Shown here: positions 43,275-51,367 of the stretch, one piece after another
Position numbering within the stretch: position 1 is the stretch's first letter
Layout of the letters: every line of letters starts with the position of its first letter
DNA from: Stagnihabitans sp038231395
GTDB taxonomy: Bacteria > Pseudomonadota > Alphaproteobacteria > Rhodobacterales > Rhodobacteraceae
Length of the DNA stretch: 64,000 nt
NCBI GenBank assembly: GCA_038231395.1
Contig: JBBRLL010000019.1
Coordinates: 1-64,000, forward strand
Direction: 5' to 3'
The notes under the pieces: model-generated
What the model was told of the DNA's origin: nothing
Databases searched by the model: none
Seen by the model: only the letters and a program-made list of their open reading frames with translations
Position numbers and translations under genes: made by a program

Positions 43275-43733
43275 ATGGCCACCCTTCCCACATCGGTCCT
43301 GTTTTGTTGTGATCACAACGCCGTGCGGTCGCCGATGGCCGAGGGGATCATGAAAAAATACTACGGGCAAAGGGTTTACGTACAATCGGCGGGCGTCCGG
43401 AACGATATGGAGATTGATGGATTCTCCATTGCCGTCTGTCAGGAAGTGGGCGTCGAACTGGCGCGCCACCGCTCACGCAGCTTTGAAGAGATGGAGCAAT
43501 GGGGCGACGATCTGGGGCAATATGACCTGATCATCGCGCTTTCGCCTGCCAGTCAGCGCATGGCTCTGGACCTGACGCCGCACTATCATATCAGCGTGGA
43601 ATACTGGCCGATCCTTGATCCGACTGGTCTGGGTGAGACGCGGGATGCCAAGCTGTCGGCCTATCGCCAGGCCCGTGACCAGATCCGCGAGCGGATGGTG
43701 GCGCGGTTCGGCCCGCCAGATCAGCCAGTGTAA
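43275..43733 (+). CDS. Low-molecular-weight protein-tyrosine-phosphatase family protein
   Basis: The 152-residue protein has the P-loop Cys-x5-Arg (CDHNAVRS near residues 12-19), with the general-acid Asp probably in ILDPTG near 123. This is the fold of low-molecular-weight tyrosine phosphatases and arsenate reductases. It follows UPF0262 by one base, completing a hisD operon typical of the group. From memory infA and maf often come next; they are not here. Confidence 0.87.
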   Translation: MATLPTSVLFCCDHNAVRSPMAEGIMKKYYGQRVYVQSAGVRNDMEIDGFSIAVCQEVGVELARHRSRSFEEMEQWGDDLGQYDLIIALSPASQRMALDLTPHYHISVEYWPILDPTGLGETRDAKLSAYRQARDQIRERMVARFGPPDQPV

Positions 43734-43890
43734 GACTGGGTCATGGCCCTGAAAAGTCGCAGCCGGCGTTTGCCATGCCGACTGCCCGCTGCATTGCCTC
43801 AACGCGTGATGCGCAAAGGTGTTACCCGGTTTTCTTCAGCACGCTTGCCGACACGAGCGCACAGGGATGGGTCCCTCAAACAACTGTGCC

Positions 43891-44370
43891 TCAGGCCGCC
43901 TTTGACTTGATATAGGTCACCATGCCGATGACGTCCGCCGCAGAAAGACGCCCAACCGCCCCCGAATAATAGTTCGAAAGCAGGACCGTTCCATCCGGTC
44001 CGAGGACGAAGTTTGTCGGTTGCAGGAAATGGGGCGCGGGGTTCACATAGGAGCCGAGCAACGCCGAAACCTGATCGGCATCCGCGCTGTGCCCCACTGG
44101 AAAAGCAAGCCCGTGCTTGGCCACAAACGCCGTACTTGCCGCCTCGTCGTCCACCGACAACGCCGCCACTTTCACGCCCAAGGCCGTCAAAGCCGCATTT
44201 GACGCCGCGAAGTCTGCCATTTGCCGGTCGCAAATCGGGCACCACGCGCCGCGATAGACCAACACCACCCCGAATGACCCCGCCAGATCGGCAGGCAAAC
44301 TCAGGGTACCGCCACCCACTTTGGCGACGCTCATCGTCGGAAACGTTTGACCGTTGTTCAGTTTGGACAT
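43891..44370 (-). CDS. AhpC/TSA-type redoxin
   Basis: The 159-residue thioredoxin-fold protein has the active-site segment RGAWCPICDRQ near residue 40 (CxxC), and SVDDEAAS, LGSYV and FVLGPDGTVL as in peroxiredoxin-like redoxins. It likely reduces peroxides or disulfides in the cytosol. It is divergent from a TetR regulator, with two identical-type operators between them, so it is likely the target of that regulator. Confidence 0.87.
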   Translation of the reverse strand: MSKLNNGQTFPTMSVAKVGGGTLSLPADLAGSFGVVLVYRGAWCPICDRQMADFAASNAALTALGVKVAALSVDDEAASTAFVAKHGLAFPVGHSADADQVSALLGSYVNPAPHFLQPTNFVLGPDGTVLLSNYYSGAVGRLSAADVIGMVTYIKSKAA

Positions 44371-44385
44371 CTCATTCTCCTTTTC

Positions 44386-44401
44386 TGGACCGATTAGTCC
44401 A
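44386..44401. promoter_or_regulatory. Palindromic operator 1, redoxin/TetR region
   Basis: TGGAC-N6-GTCCA, a perfect inverted repeat 16 bases upstream of the redoxin start. Confidence 0.75.
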
Positions 44402-44417
44402 TTTGGAGAATTATTTC

Positions 44418-44433
44418 TGGACTGTCAAGTCCA
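44418..44433. promoter_or_regulatory. Palindromic operator 2, redoxin/TetR region
   Basis: A second TGGAC-N6-GTCCA, 19 bases before the TetR start and exactly 32 bases (about three helical turns) from the first. The two probably bind TetR dimers side by side. Confidence 0.75.
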
Positions 44434-44451
44434 TTATCGGTAGTTTGCCGC

Positions 44452-45072
44452 ATGAGCCCACGCGACACCGAGACCACGCTGACCGCCCGGGGCATTGCGA
44501 TGCGCGCCCGGATTGTCGATGTGGCGGCCGGTCTGATCTATTCATCTGGGGTCGAGGCAACCAGTCTTGACGACGTGATGGCCGCAAGCCACACCAGCAA
44601 ATCCCAATTATATCATTACTTTACCAACAAGGATGATCTGGTCCGCTCCGTGATTTCGTTGCAGGCCCAGCGAACGTTCGATGTGCACAACGATCACCTT
44701 GCCGCTGTTGTCACGATGGCCGACCTGCACCTTTGGCGCGACGCGATCCTGACCATGTATAGTGGAGCCGGCGGGAGTGGCGGCTGCCCGTTGGGGTCGC
44801 TTGCGAACGAAATTTCCGGACAATCCGAAACCGCCCGCGTCCAGATTGTCGCGGGTTTTGAGGCCTGGCAAAGCCAGATCGTCAGGGCCATGCGCGCACT
44901 TCAGGCCAACGGAACGCTTGACCCGACCATTGATGCGTCGGAATTGGCCGCAGCGGTACTTGTGGCCCTTCAGGGTGGGCTTTTGATGTCAAAAACCACA
45001 AAATCGGTCAAACCACTTGAATTGGCTTTCGAAATGGCCATCGCCCACATCGGACGCTATGCGCTGACCTGA
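44452..45072 (+). CDS. TetR-family repressor
   Basis: The 206-residue protein has an N-terminal TetR helix-turn-helix at about residues 20-65 (GLIYSSGVEATSLDDVMAAS, SKSQLYHYFTNKDDLV). A helical ligand-binding domain follows, with a Gly-rich GAGGSGGCPLG segment near 103 that includes a Cys, typical of the group controlling oxidoreductases. It faces the redoxin gene across two palindromic operators and probably represses both. Its end overlaps the convergent HxlR gene by 16 bases. Confidence 0.9.
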   Translation: MSPRDTETTLTARGIAMRARIVDVAAGLIYSSGVEATSLDDVMAASHTSKSQLYHYFTNKDDLVRSVISLQAQRTFDVHNDHLAAVVTMADLHLWRDAILTMYSGAGGSGGCPLGSLANEISGQSETARVQIVAGFEAWQSQIVRAMRALQANGTLDPTIDASELAAAVLVALQGGLLMSKTTKSVKPLELAFEMAIAHIGRYALT

Positions 45073-45446
45073 ACGTCGTCCCGCAACAACCGCCCCAGAT
45101 TATTCTCGATCCAACCTGCCAGGTTCAGAACGCGGGTGGCGACTTCGGCCCCCAGCGGCGTCAGGGTATATTCGACATGCGGCGGCACGACGTCATGCGC
45201 CAGCCGGGTCAACAGGCGATCGGATTCAAGCACTTGCAAGGTCTGGGCCAGCATCCGTTCGCTGACGCCGTCTATCCGCCGCCTGATCTGGGCAAACCGC
45301 AGGGTGCCATCGGCCAGACTGATCAGCACCAAGGTGCCCCAGCGGCTGGTCACATGTTGCAGAATTTGCCGGGACGGACAGTCCGCCGCCAAAACATTGC
45401 CCCTTTGGGCGATCCGTGCAACCACGGACAGATCATTGTGCGCCAT
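45057..45446 (-). CDS. HxlR-family regulator
   Basis: The 129-residue MarR/HxlR winged-helix protein has the core CPSRQILQHVTSRWGTLVLI (residues 23-42), followed by LRFAQIRRRIDGVSERMLAQ and the wing region (EYTLTPLG). A single Cys at 23 is in the position of the redox-sensing Cys of QorR/YodB-type HxlR proteins. It diverges from a quinone reductase gene, its likely target, with an inverted repeat between them. Confidence 0.9.
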   Translation of the reverse strand: MAHNDLSVVARIAQRGNVLAADCPSRQILQHVTSRWGTLVLISLADGTLRFAQIRRRIDGVSERMLAQTLQVLESDRLLTRLAHDVVPPHVEYTLTPLGAEVATRVLNLAGWIENNLGRLLRDDVQVSA

Positions 45447-45453
45447 TGCGATA

Positions 45454-45490
45454 TACTTACCTGAATGTGGGTACTTCCTTTTCGTAAGTA
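45454..45490. promoter_or_regulatory. Inverted repeat between HxlR and quinone reductase genes
   Basis: TACTTAC (45454-45460) and GTAAGTA (45484-45490) form a perfect 7-bp inverted repeat with a 23-base centre that holds a further GGGTACTT half site. It begins eight bases before the HxlR start, where autorepression would act. Confidence 0.6.
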
Positions 45491-45528
45491 AACGGGTAAA
45501 TTCATCTCGTCAACCTATGGAGTTACAC

Positions 45529-46365
45529 ATGACCAACGCCATCACCGGCGCGACCGGCCAGCTTGGCCGCCTTGCCCTTGCCGCCCTGAAAGCCCGTGGC
45601 GGAGAGGCGATTGCCCTTGTCCGAGACCCGGCCAAAGCCAAAGATCTGGGCGCTTCAGCCCGCGCCTTCGACTATAAAAACTCCGCTGGCATGACCGAGG
45701 CGCTGAAAGGCGTCACCACACTGGTTCTGATTTCCTCCAACGATTTCAACGATCGCTTGGGCCAACATCAGGCCGTCATTGACGCGGCCAAAGCGTCGGG
45801 CGTCAAACACATCGTCTATACCTCGATCCTGAAGGGTCATGCGTCGCCCTTGGCTTTGGCCGCCGATCACAAGGGGACCGAGACATATCTGGCCGCCTCT
45901 GGCATCCCTCACACCATTCTGCGCAACGGCTGGTACACGGAAAACTACACCGGTTCGTTGGCGGGATCTGTGGCGCAGGGGGCGATGATGGGCGCGATGG
46001 GCACCGGCAAAATCGCCACCGCGGCGCGCAAGGACTACGCTGAGGCGATTGCCGCCGTGGTTCTGGACCCAGCCAAACAGGGCAAGGTCTATGAGCTGGC
46101 CGGCGATACCGCCTATTCCATGCACGACATGGCGGCGGTGGTCTCGACCAAAGCGGGCAAGACCATCGCCTATCATTCGCTGCCGCCCGCCGACTACAGC
46201 AAGGCACTGGAGGGGTTTGGGCTGCCTGCAGAGCTTGCCTTTGTGCTCGCTGACAGCGACGACCATGCCTCTCGCGGGGCGCTGAGTGACGATAGCAAGA
46301 CATTGAGCAAGCTGATTGGTCGCCCGACGACCCCGATGGAAGCCACGGTCGCCGAGGCTTTCTAA
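45529..46365 (+). CDS. NmrA-like NAD(P)H:quinone oxidoreductase (QorB type)
   Basis: The 278-residue Rossmann protein has GATGQLGR near residues 6-13, then VLISSNDF, VYTSIL and ILRNGWYTENYT, the pattern of E. coli QorB (YtfG) quinone reductases. GGAG precedes ATG at 45529; the earlier ATG at 45517 has no site. Control by the divergent HxlR gene, with quinones or diamide-type stress as signal, is inferred from the QorR/QorA family. Its stop overlaps the convergent DUF1989 stop. Confidence 0.87.
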   Translation: MTNAITGATGQLGRLALAALKARGGEAIALVRDPAKAKDLGASARAFDYKNSAGMTEALKGVTTLVLISSNDFNDRLGQHQAVIDAAKASGVKHIVYTSILKGHASPLALAADHKGTETYLAASGIPHTILRNGWYTENYTGSLAGSVAQGAMMGAMGTGKIATAARKDYAEAIAAVVLDPAKQGKVYELAGDTAYSMHDMAAVVSTKAGKTIAYHSLPPADYSKALEGFGLPAELAFVLADSDDHASRGALSDDSKTLSKLIGRPTTPMEATVAEAF

Positions 46366-47222
46366 CGCCCGTGACTGCGGTCATAGGCATTACCCCCGGG
46401 CGGCAGCCAGCCGGCAGGGGCTTTTGCCGGGCGGAACACCTCTACCAACAGCGGATGGCAGGCCGCTTGGTCCGAGGAATGCTCTGACGAGCAATCGCCG
46501 CCCGGACAGGCCGACAACCCGCCGATCAGATCAATTTCGGCAAAGAATTCAAGGTAGTCGCCGGGCCGCACCGGGCTGGCCTTCATGAAATACTGGCCGG
46601 TGTCGCGGGTAAATCCGGTGCACATAAAGACGTTCAGCACGTCGTGCACCGCCAATTCTGCCACCTGCAAAGACAACCCCATCCGGTCGGCAAAGGCGCG
46701 GGTCAGGTTGGAATGGCAGCAGTGGTGGTATTGGCCGCCGCTGAGAAGGGCATGGGTGTAAGGGTCGCAGCGCGTGCCGATCACATCGTGAACCGAAGCG
46801 CCGAAGGCGTCAAAACCATACCAATCCAGGGTGTCATCGGTGATCAAAGCCATCGCGCGCAGATAGGGCAGACACGACCACAAGCGATCGCCCGCCGACA
46901 GATGCGTGCCATGAAGCGCCCGCGTTTTGCCCGAAAAGAACCGCTCTGACACGTTAGCGGCAGACCAAAGGTTCAAATCGCCAACCTGCGGACCCTCAAC
47001 GCTGGTGATCCGAAAGAAATGCCCGGCGGGCACGTCAAAACACCGAGCCTCACGCGCAGGCACCACGATTTCGGCAACCCGGGTCCAACTGCCACGCCGC
47101 GCAAGATAGGGCGCAAGGTCGATCGTTGGCAGTTCGGCTACCGGATAGCAGATGACCGGCGCCACCGCTTTGCGGGCGGCAGCGTCAGGCGGGGCGGCGT
47201 GGCTTGCGGTTTCAGGCTTCAT
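46362..47222 (-). CDS. DUF1989 (urea carboxylase-associated) family protein
   Basis: The 286-residue protein has the DUF1989 core: EARCFDVPAGHFFRITS, GPQVGDLNLWSA, LHGTHLSAGDRLWSCLPY and the C-terminal RPGDYLEFFAEIDLIGGLSACPGGDCS, rich in Cys and His. Members usually sit with urea carboxylase or carboxyguanidine genes; none is here. The protein is soluble. ATG at 47222 is the only ATG near the domain start, with a weak GGA site. It follows luxI on the same strand by 96 bases. The function is unknown. Confidence 0.83.
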   Translation of the reverse strand: MKPETASHAAPPDAAARKAVAPVICYPVAELPTIDLAPYLARRGSWTRVAEIVVPAREARCFDVPAGHFFRITSVEGPQVGDLNLWSAANVSERFFSGKTRALHGTHLSAGDRLWSCLPYLRAMALITDDTLDWYGFDAFGASVHDVIGTRCDPYTHALLSGGQYHHCCHSNLTRAFADRMGLSLQVAELAVHDVLNVFMCTGFTRDTGQYFMKASPVRPGDYLEFFAEIDLIGGLSACPGGDCSSEHSSDQAACHPLLVEVFRPAKAPAGWLPPGGNAYDRSHGR

Positions 47223-47318
47223 CTTGCGTCCATCCAAAGGTCTGGCCCGCAAGATGCACCGCTTGACGCCAAGTCCGCAAGCCACCTGCCCCGGACGAAG
47301 GGCCGCACCCAAGCGGCC

Positions 47319-48020
47319 TTAAACCGAGGCTTCCAGCTCCGCCATGGCAGCAGCCGGCACGAAGTCGATCTTTAGTCGGATGTCAGACATCTGATGATCC
47401 GAGACATCGGCCAACGCCAGCATCTTGCGCGCATGGGAATATTCCGTGGGCATCCGCAACACGCCGTAGGTGCGGCCATCCTCACCGTTCTGATAGGTCT
47501 CACCCAGTCGGTCGACCTTGTAGCCCATCTGCCGCAAGGCCCGCATCAGATGCAGCGACGACAGGCAGATCATCTCCTCCGCGCCATGGTGGGAGACCGT
47601 TTCCACCAGCCCGTCGACGATCAGCCGCAGACATTCGGACCTTTCAGCCTGAGTGGCGATGTTGCTGGCAATCACCAGACGCGTGCATTCCCACACTTTG
47701 GGCGAGGCAATGTCGACCGACATGATATGGGGCGGAATATGCTTCAGCTTGCCCGAATAGGCGTCGCGCAACATATAGGTATGCTCTCCCCAAGTTGCGG
47801 TTGTGGCCATGGCCCTTGCCCCGCCGATCACGCGGCCGTTGTGCAGGACAACGGAATAATGCGCCATCGGCGTATCGTACTGGTCCATTTCGACCATGTC
47901 GTTGTGCGGGACATCCCACTTCAACTCGTCAACGAAGACCTGCTTGCGCAAGGCCAGAAACTCGTAAAAAGCCCGACCGTGACGATGCAGGTCAGAGAAA
48001 TCGAACCGAACGTTCTTCAT
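47319..48020 (-). CDS. luxI: LuxI-family acyl-homoserine-lactone synthase
   Basis: The 233-residue protein keeps the invariant LuxI residues: Arg25, Phe29, Trp35, Asp46, Asp49, Arg69 and the WECTRLVI motif with Glu111 and Arg114. It would make an N-acyl-homoserine lactone from SAM and acyl-ACP. GGGGGA precedes the ATG. A lux-box-like palindrome lies 20-39 bases upstream of the start. It lies just after luxR on the same strand. The acyl chain cannot be predicted. Confidence 0.9.
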   Translation of the reverse strand: MKNVRFDFSDLHRHGRAFYEFLALRKQVFVDELKWDVPHNDMVEMDQYDTPMAHYSVVLHNGRVIGGARAMATTATWGEHTYMLRDAYSGKLKHIPPHIMSVDIASPKVWECTRLVIASNIATQAERSECLRLIVDGLVETVSHHGAEEMICLSSLHLMRALRQMGYKVDRLGETYQNGEDGRTYGVLRMPTEYSHARKMLALADVSDHQMSDIRLKIDFVPAAAMAELEASV

Positions 48021-48039
48021 GTATGTCCCCCAAGACAGA

Positions 48040-48059
48040 TGCTGGCAGTACCGCCAGTT
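48040..48059 (-). promoter_or_regulatory. lux-box-like palindrome upstream of luxI
   Basis: The 20-base element has arms CTGGC (48042-48046) and GCCAG (48053-48057), fitting the NNCT-N12-AGNN pattern of LuxR-type binding sites. Its closeness to the start codon could mean repression as well as activation. Confidence 0.65.
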
Positions 48060-48146
48060 TTAGACTGCCTGAGGTTGTGCGTGATAGGCAAATATACGCT
48101 TGTAGTGGAAATTAGCGGCGTGTTGCCAAAGCAAATGACGATTGTG

Positions 48147-48758
48147 TCAAATGATGCGACGTGCAGACGCGATGGAAGAAGCCTGCGTCAGGGTTTTGGC
48201 CCCAAGCTTCCTCTTGGCGTTGTTGAGACGCGCTTTCACAGCGCTTTCGGAAATGCCCAACTGCCCGGCAATCTGCTTGAGTCGCAGCCCGCCCGCCTGC
48301 ATCTGCAACGCCTCAATCTCGGCCGCAGTCAGCGCAGGTTCATCGGTATTTCCGCTGTGCAGCCGCTTGACGATGTCATGCAGCACGGTCAGGTCGCGGT
48401 CGGCAAAGTCGCTCTCTTCGCGAAAAAACATACCATAGCTGCGGCGGCCGCGATCCGAGGGTGTCATTACCGAAATCACCACGCCATGTGACAGGCCGAA
48501 CACTGCAGCCCGCGCCCGCACCTGATGCGGGTCAGGCAAGCCGATCTCTTCCATCCGCGCGATCCCGATGTTGCCGTAAACCCACTTCATCGCAGGGTCG
48601 TGGACAACAAGCCCATTCGTGGTATAAAACTCAACCCAGTTTTCCGGCAACTCGTTCAACTCCTCCTCCGGAAATGAGAAACCGACCCGCAGTGCCACAT
48701 AGAAGCCGGCTGGGGCTATCTGTTCGATCTGATCTCGCATGGTCTGTAGGATTACCAT
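48147..48758 (-). CDS. luxR: LuxR-family quorum-sensing regulator
   Basis: The 203-residue protein has an autoinducer-binding domain (about residues 10-125). Trp41, Tyr45 and Asp54-Pro55 are at the family positions, followed by FGLSHG. The C-terminal LuxR helix-turn-helix is at about 140-195 (LTAAEIEALQMQAGGLRLKQ, ISESAVKARLNNAKRKLGA). It should bind the AHL made by the LuxI 126 bases downstream and act at the palindrome at 48040. The start has a weak ribosome site; ATG at 48740 is an alternative. Confidence 0.9.
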   Translation of the reverse strand: MVILQTMRDQIEQIAPAGFYVALRVGFSFPEEELNELPENWVEFYTTNGLVVHDPAMKWVYGNIGIARMEEIGLPDPHQVRARAAVFGLSHGVVISVMTPSDRGRRSYGMFFREESDFADRDLTVLHDIVKRLHSGNTDEPALTAAEIEALQMQAGGLRLKQIAGQLGISESAVKARLNNAKRKLGAKTLTQASSIASARRII

Positions 48759-48867
48759 CTACTTTTGAACAGGTTGCCGATCCTTGAAAGTCGTCATAGC
48801 GTTTCGTGGTTATCCAATGCACGGTCTAAGTGTTTCGCGCAACAGCTAGCATCCTAGAGGTGAAAAC

Positions 48868-49344
48868 TTGGCAAATATCCGTGGCAAATCAGATGAGGTT
48901 GCAGCCCGTTTGACAAGATTGGGTGACCTTTGTGACACCGGATACGCCTTAGCGATCCACATTCGCCTGACCGCGCCGACCCTGCTGTACCAGACTTACT
49001 CGCAAGCCTGGGCGGAACATTATTCGATCAAGGGCTATATGTTGTCCGATCCGGTCGTGCGTTGGGGTCTGACCCATACCGGCCAAGTGACCTGGGCAAG
49101 CCTGACCGGCGAAGACCCCGAGGGGGTGATTGCCTCTGCCAGCTCGTTTGGTCTGACCCATGGCTGGACCTATGCCACAGGTGCCGCCAACACCCGCACT
49201 ATTGCGGGGATGACACGGTCAGCGCGTGCGCATACCGATGCGGAAGTCATTGAAATCAAAGAGATTGTGGATGACTTGCACAACCTGACCGATGGCTTTG
49301 ACGACTTCCCGAAGGATCTGCAGGACAAGCTGCGCACGCTTTAG
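48868..49344 (+). CDS. Autoinducer-binding-domain protein without a DNA-binding domain
   Basis: This 158-residue LuxR homologue is truncated after the AHL-binding domain. The pocket residues are present: Trp48, Tyr52, Tyr57, Asp61-Pro62, Trp76 and FGLTHG at 94-99. There is no helix-turn-helix, and the bases after the stop do not encode one in any frame, so this is not a recent frameshift. The start is TTG at 48868 with AGAGGTG upstream. It diverges from luxR. By analogy with TrlR of Agrobacterium it could bind AHL or form inactive dimers with LuxR; this is untested. Confidence 0.82.
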   Translation: MANIRGKSDEVAARLTRLGDLCDTGYALAIHIRLTAPTLLYQTYSQAWAEHYSIKGYMLSDPVVRWGLTHTGQVTWASLTGEDPEGVIASASSFGLTHGWTYATGAANTRTIAGMTRSARAHTDAEVIEIKEIVDDLHNLTDGFDDFPKDLQDKLRTL

Positions 49345-49495
49345 GCAGGTGGCAAGGGGATTGATCCCTCGGCCCGCCGCGAGTGGTGTGACATACCCAC
49401 GCCAAGCGACCAAAGCCCGCTCAAATCAAGAACACGCCAAATAACCCAAGCTGGGTCAGCGGCAACAGGGCCGCGATCAGCGCCACAAACATCGG

Positions 49496-50272
49496 TCACA
49501 CCACCCGGTCAACCATCATGCTCTTGATCTCGGCAATCGCTTTGGCCGGGTTCAGACCCTTTGGGCAGGTCTTGGTGCAATTCATGATCGTATGGCAGCG
49601 GTACAGTTTGAACGGATCCTCCAGCGCATCCAGACGCTCACCTGTCGCCTCGTCCCGGCTGTCGATGATCCAGCGATAAGCGTGCAGCAGCGCCGCTGGC
49701 CCAAGGTATTTGTCGCCATTCCACCAATAACTGGGGCAAGAGGTCGAACAACAGGCGCACATGACGCATTCATAAAGCCCGTCCAGCTTGGAGCGATCCT
49801 CGATCGACTGGCGCCATTCCTTTTGCGGCTGGTTGGTCTTAGTCTCCAGCCATGGCATGATCGAGGCGTGCTGCGCGTAAAAATGCGTCAAATCCGGGAT
49901 CAGGTCTTTGATGACGGGCATATGCGGCAAGGGGTAGATTTTGACATCACCCTTCACCTCATCCAGGCCATAAATGCAGGCCAAGGTGTTGATTCCGCCG
50001 ATATTCATCGCGCAAGATCCGCAAATGCCCTCCCGACAGCTGCGCCGGAAAGTCAGGGTCGGATCCACCTCGTTCTTGATCTTGACCAGCGCGTCCAGAA
50101 CCATCGGGCCGCATTTGTCCAGATCAAGGAAATAGGTGTCCACCCGCGGGTTTTCGCCGTCATCCGGGTTCCAACGGTAAATCTGGAACTTGCGAACATT
50201 TTTGCCCTCTGGCCGCGGCCAGGTCTTGCCGGTGCGGACCTTGGAGTTTTTGGGCAGGGTGAACTGAACCAT
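49496..50272 (-). CDS. sdhB: Succinate dehydrogenase iron-sulfur subunit
   Basis: The 258-residue protein has the 2Fe-2S motif CREGICGSC near residue 58-66 and cluster-binding motifs CVMCACCSTSCP near 153 and CTKTCPKGLNP near 215. It passes electrons from SdhA to quinone in complex II at the inner membrane. AAAGG precedes ATG at 50272. Unlike the compact sdhCDA genes, it is separated from sdhA by three small genes and a 50-base gap. Confidence 0.96.
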   Translation of the reverse strand: MVQFTLPKNSKVRTGKTWPRPEGKNVRKFQIYRWNPDDGENPRVDTYFLDLDKCGPMVLDALVKIKNEVDPTLTFRRSCREGICGSCAMNIGGINTLACIYGLDEVKGDVKIYPLPHMPVIKDLIPDLTHFYAQHASIMPWLETKTNQPQKEWRQSIEDRSKLDGLYECVMCACCSTSCPSYWWNGDKYLGPAALLHAYRWIIDSRDEATGERLDALEDPFKLYRCHTIMNCTKTCPKGLNPAKAIAEIKSMMVDRVV

Positions 50273-50322
50273 GTGGCAGCCTTTCAGGGGCAAAGTCGCA
50301 GAAAAGAGGGTCGCAGAGTAGA

Positions 50323-50622
50323 TTACTGTCGGGATTCGGGCAGCGAAGAGAAAGGTCGCGAAGGCGGCTGCCCCGCCCGCCGTTGAACGCAGGCCGCATA
50401 AACCTGATCGGGGTCATGGCCCAGAAGGTAGTCAGATGTGATGCCAAGCTGAACCGAGGCGCCGGTTCTGCCGTCCGCTCCAACGCCGAACGACACCGCA
50501 CCGCGCGGATGTTGCGAAAGTTGCGCGTCAGAAATGCAGATCTGCTCTGCCTGTTGCAACGGCAGCGGTCCACAAGCAGACAGCAGCGCCAGAAGCGACA
50601 GGGCGTACCAAAGGCGGATCAT
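50323..50622 (-). CDS. Small putative lipoprotein in the sdh operon
   Basis: The 99-residue protein has a lipoprotein signal (WYALSLLALLSAC, Cys at about 17). A short soluble part follows with a conserved-looking SFGVGADGRTGASVQLGI segment and two further Cys. The function is unknown. Its ATG overlaps the stop of the preceding lipoprotein gene (ATGA), and it precedes sdhB by 50 bases. Confidence 0.78.
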   Translation of the reverse strand: MIRLWYALSLLALLSACGPLPLQQAEQICISDAQLSQHPRGAVSFGVGADGRTGASVQLGITSDYLLGHDPDQVYAACVQRRAGQPPSRPFSSLPESRQ

Positions 50623-50915
50623 TGCAGAACCGGACTGGCCAGACCCGCCTTTTTCAGGCAGGTTTGCGTATCGGGGCGATCAAGGATGCCCTTGATGATC
50701 GCTTTGGTGCGGGTGCCCGCCAGAACGCCCACATCGCGGGCCAAAATTTCCAGTTCCACCGGTTGGGCATGATCGACCACGCAATTGGCCACGTCCGCCC
50801 CGGTCACGGGCGCTACAACACTTTCGGCGGTGCGGGCGATGGCGCTGTCAACCACCTGCTTGGGATCACACCCGGCGAGTGTCAGTAGCAGTAAAATCAA
50901 TGCGATAGGCTTCAT
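50619..50915 (-). CDS. Small putative lipoprotein in the sdh operon
   Basis: The 98-residue protein has a lipoprotein signal ending LTLAGC (Cys at about 16) and a helical soluble part with two Cys (NCVVDH and QTCLKK). The function is unknown. It overlaps both neighbours by ATGA junctions, so it is translated with the sdh genes. Confidence 0.78.
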   Translation of the reverse strand: MKPIALILLLLTLAGCDPKQVVDSAIARTAESVVAPVTGADVANCVVDHAQPVELEILARDVGVLAGTRTKAIIKGILDRPDTQTCLKKAGLASPVLQ

Positions 50916-51367
50916 GCCGTCACCCCTGCGTTTGCGTGCGAAGCGCGCGCCTCGACCCGCACCACCAGTTTCAGTCCCGACCAGACCGCATCGACCGCGC
51001 AGACCTTCACGTCCACCAATACATCACTTAAAGCAAGGTTGCGGATCACATCTTCGGTCACGTCGGTTGGCACCTTGCTGGCTTTCTTGGGCCACGACAC
51101 CCAGATCATCCCGGCCGGCGCAATCAGATCGCGCAGGATGGGCAGCGCCGCCCGCAGGTCTTCGGCAGACGTGGTGAAAAGCTGGATCAGATCCCGCGCG
51201 CCTTCCGGCAAAGCACGCCAGTCGGGTGCCAACTCGATCCGGCGAAAGGCGGCCGCGTCATGCAGAAAGGCCAAACTGTCGGGCAGGCCCACGAAAGCCA
51301 CCGCCTGCCCTGACTTAAGGCCAAGCTTGCGCGCCAGGGCCGTCCCGGAATAGCCCGCCTCTGCCAT
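50912..51367 (-). CDS. DUF3052 family protein
   Basis: The 151-residue protein starts AGYSGTALARKLGLKSGQ, the DUF3052 signature. A Rossmann-like VAFVGLPDSLA and the segment GMIWVSWPKKASK follow. The function is unknown; the fold suggests a small-molecule or nucleotide-binding role. Its ATG overlaps the sdhA stop (TGATG). The next lipoprotein gene overlaps its own end. Confidence 0.82.
   Translation of the reverse strand: MAEAGYSGTALARKLGLKSGQAVAFVGLPDSLAFLHDAAAFRRIELAPDWRALPEGARDLIQLFTTSAEDLRAALPILRDLIAPAGMIWVSWPKKASKVPTDVTEDVIRNLALSDVLVDVKVCAVDAVWSGLKLVVRVEARASHANAGVTA

Noticed and set aside
48868..49344. Frameshifted full-length LuxR
   Set aside because: No helix-turn-helix is encoded in any frame of 49345-49495.
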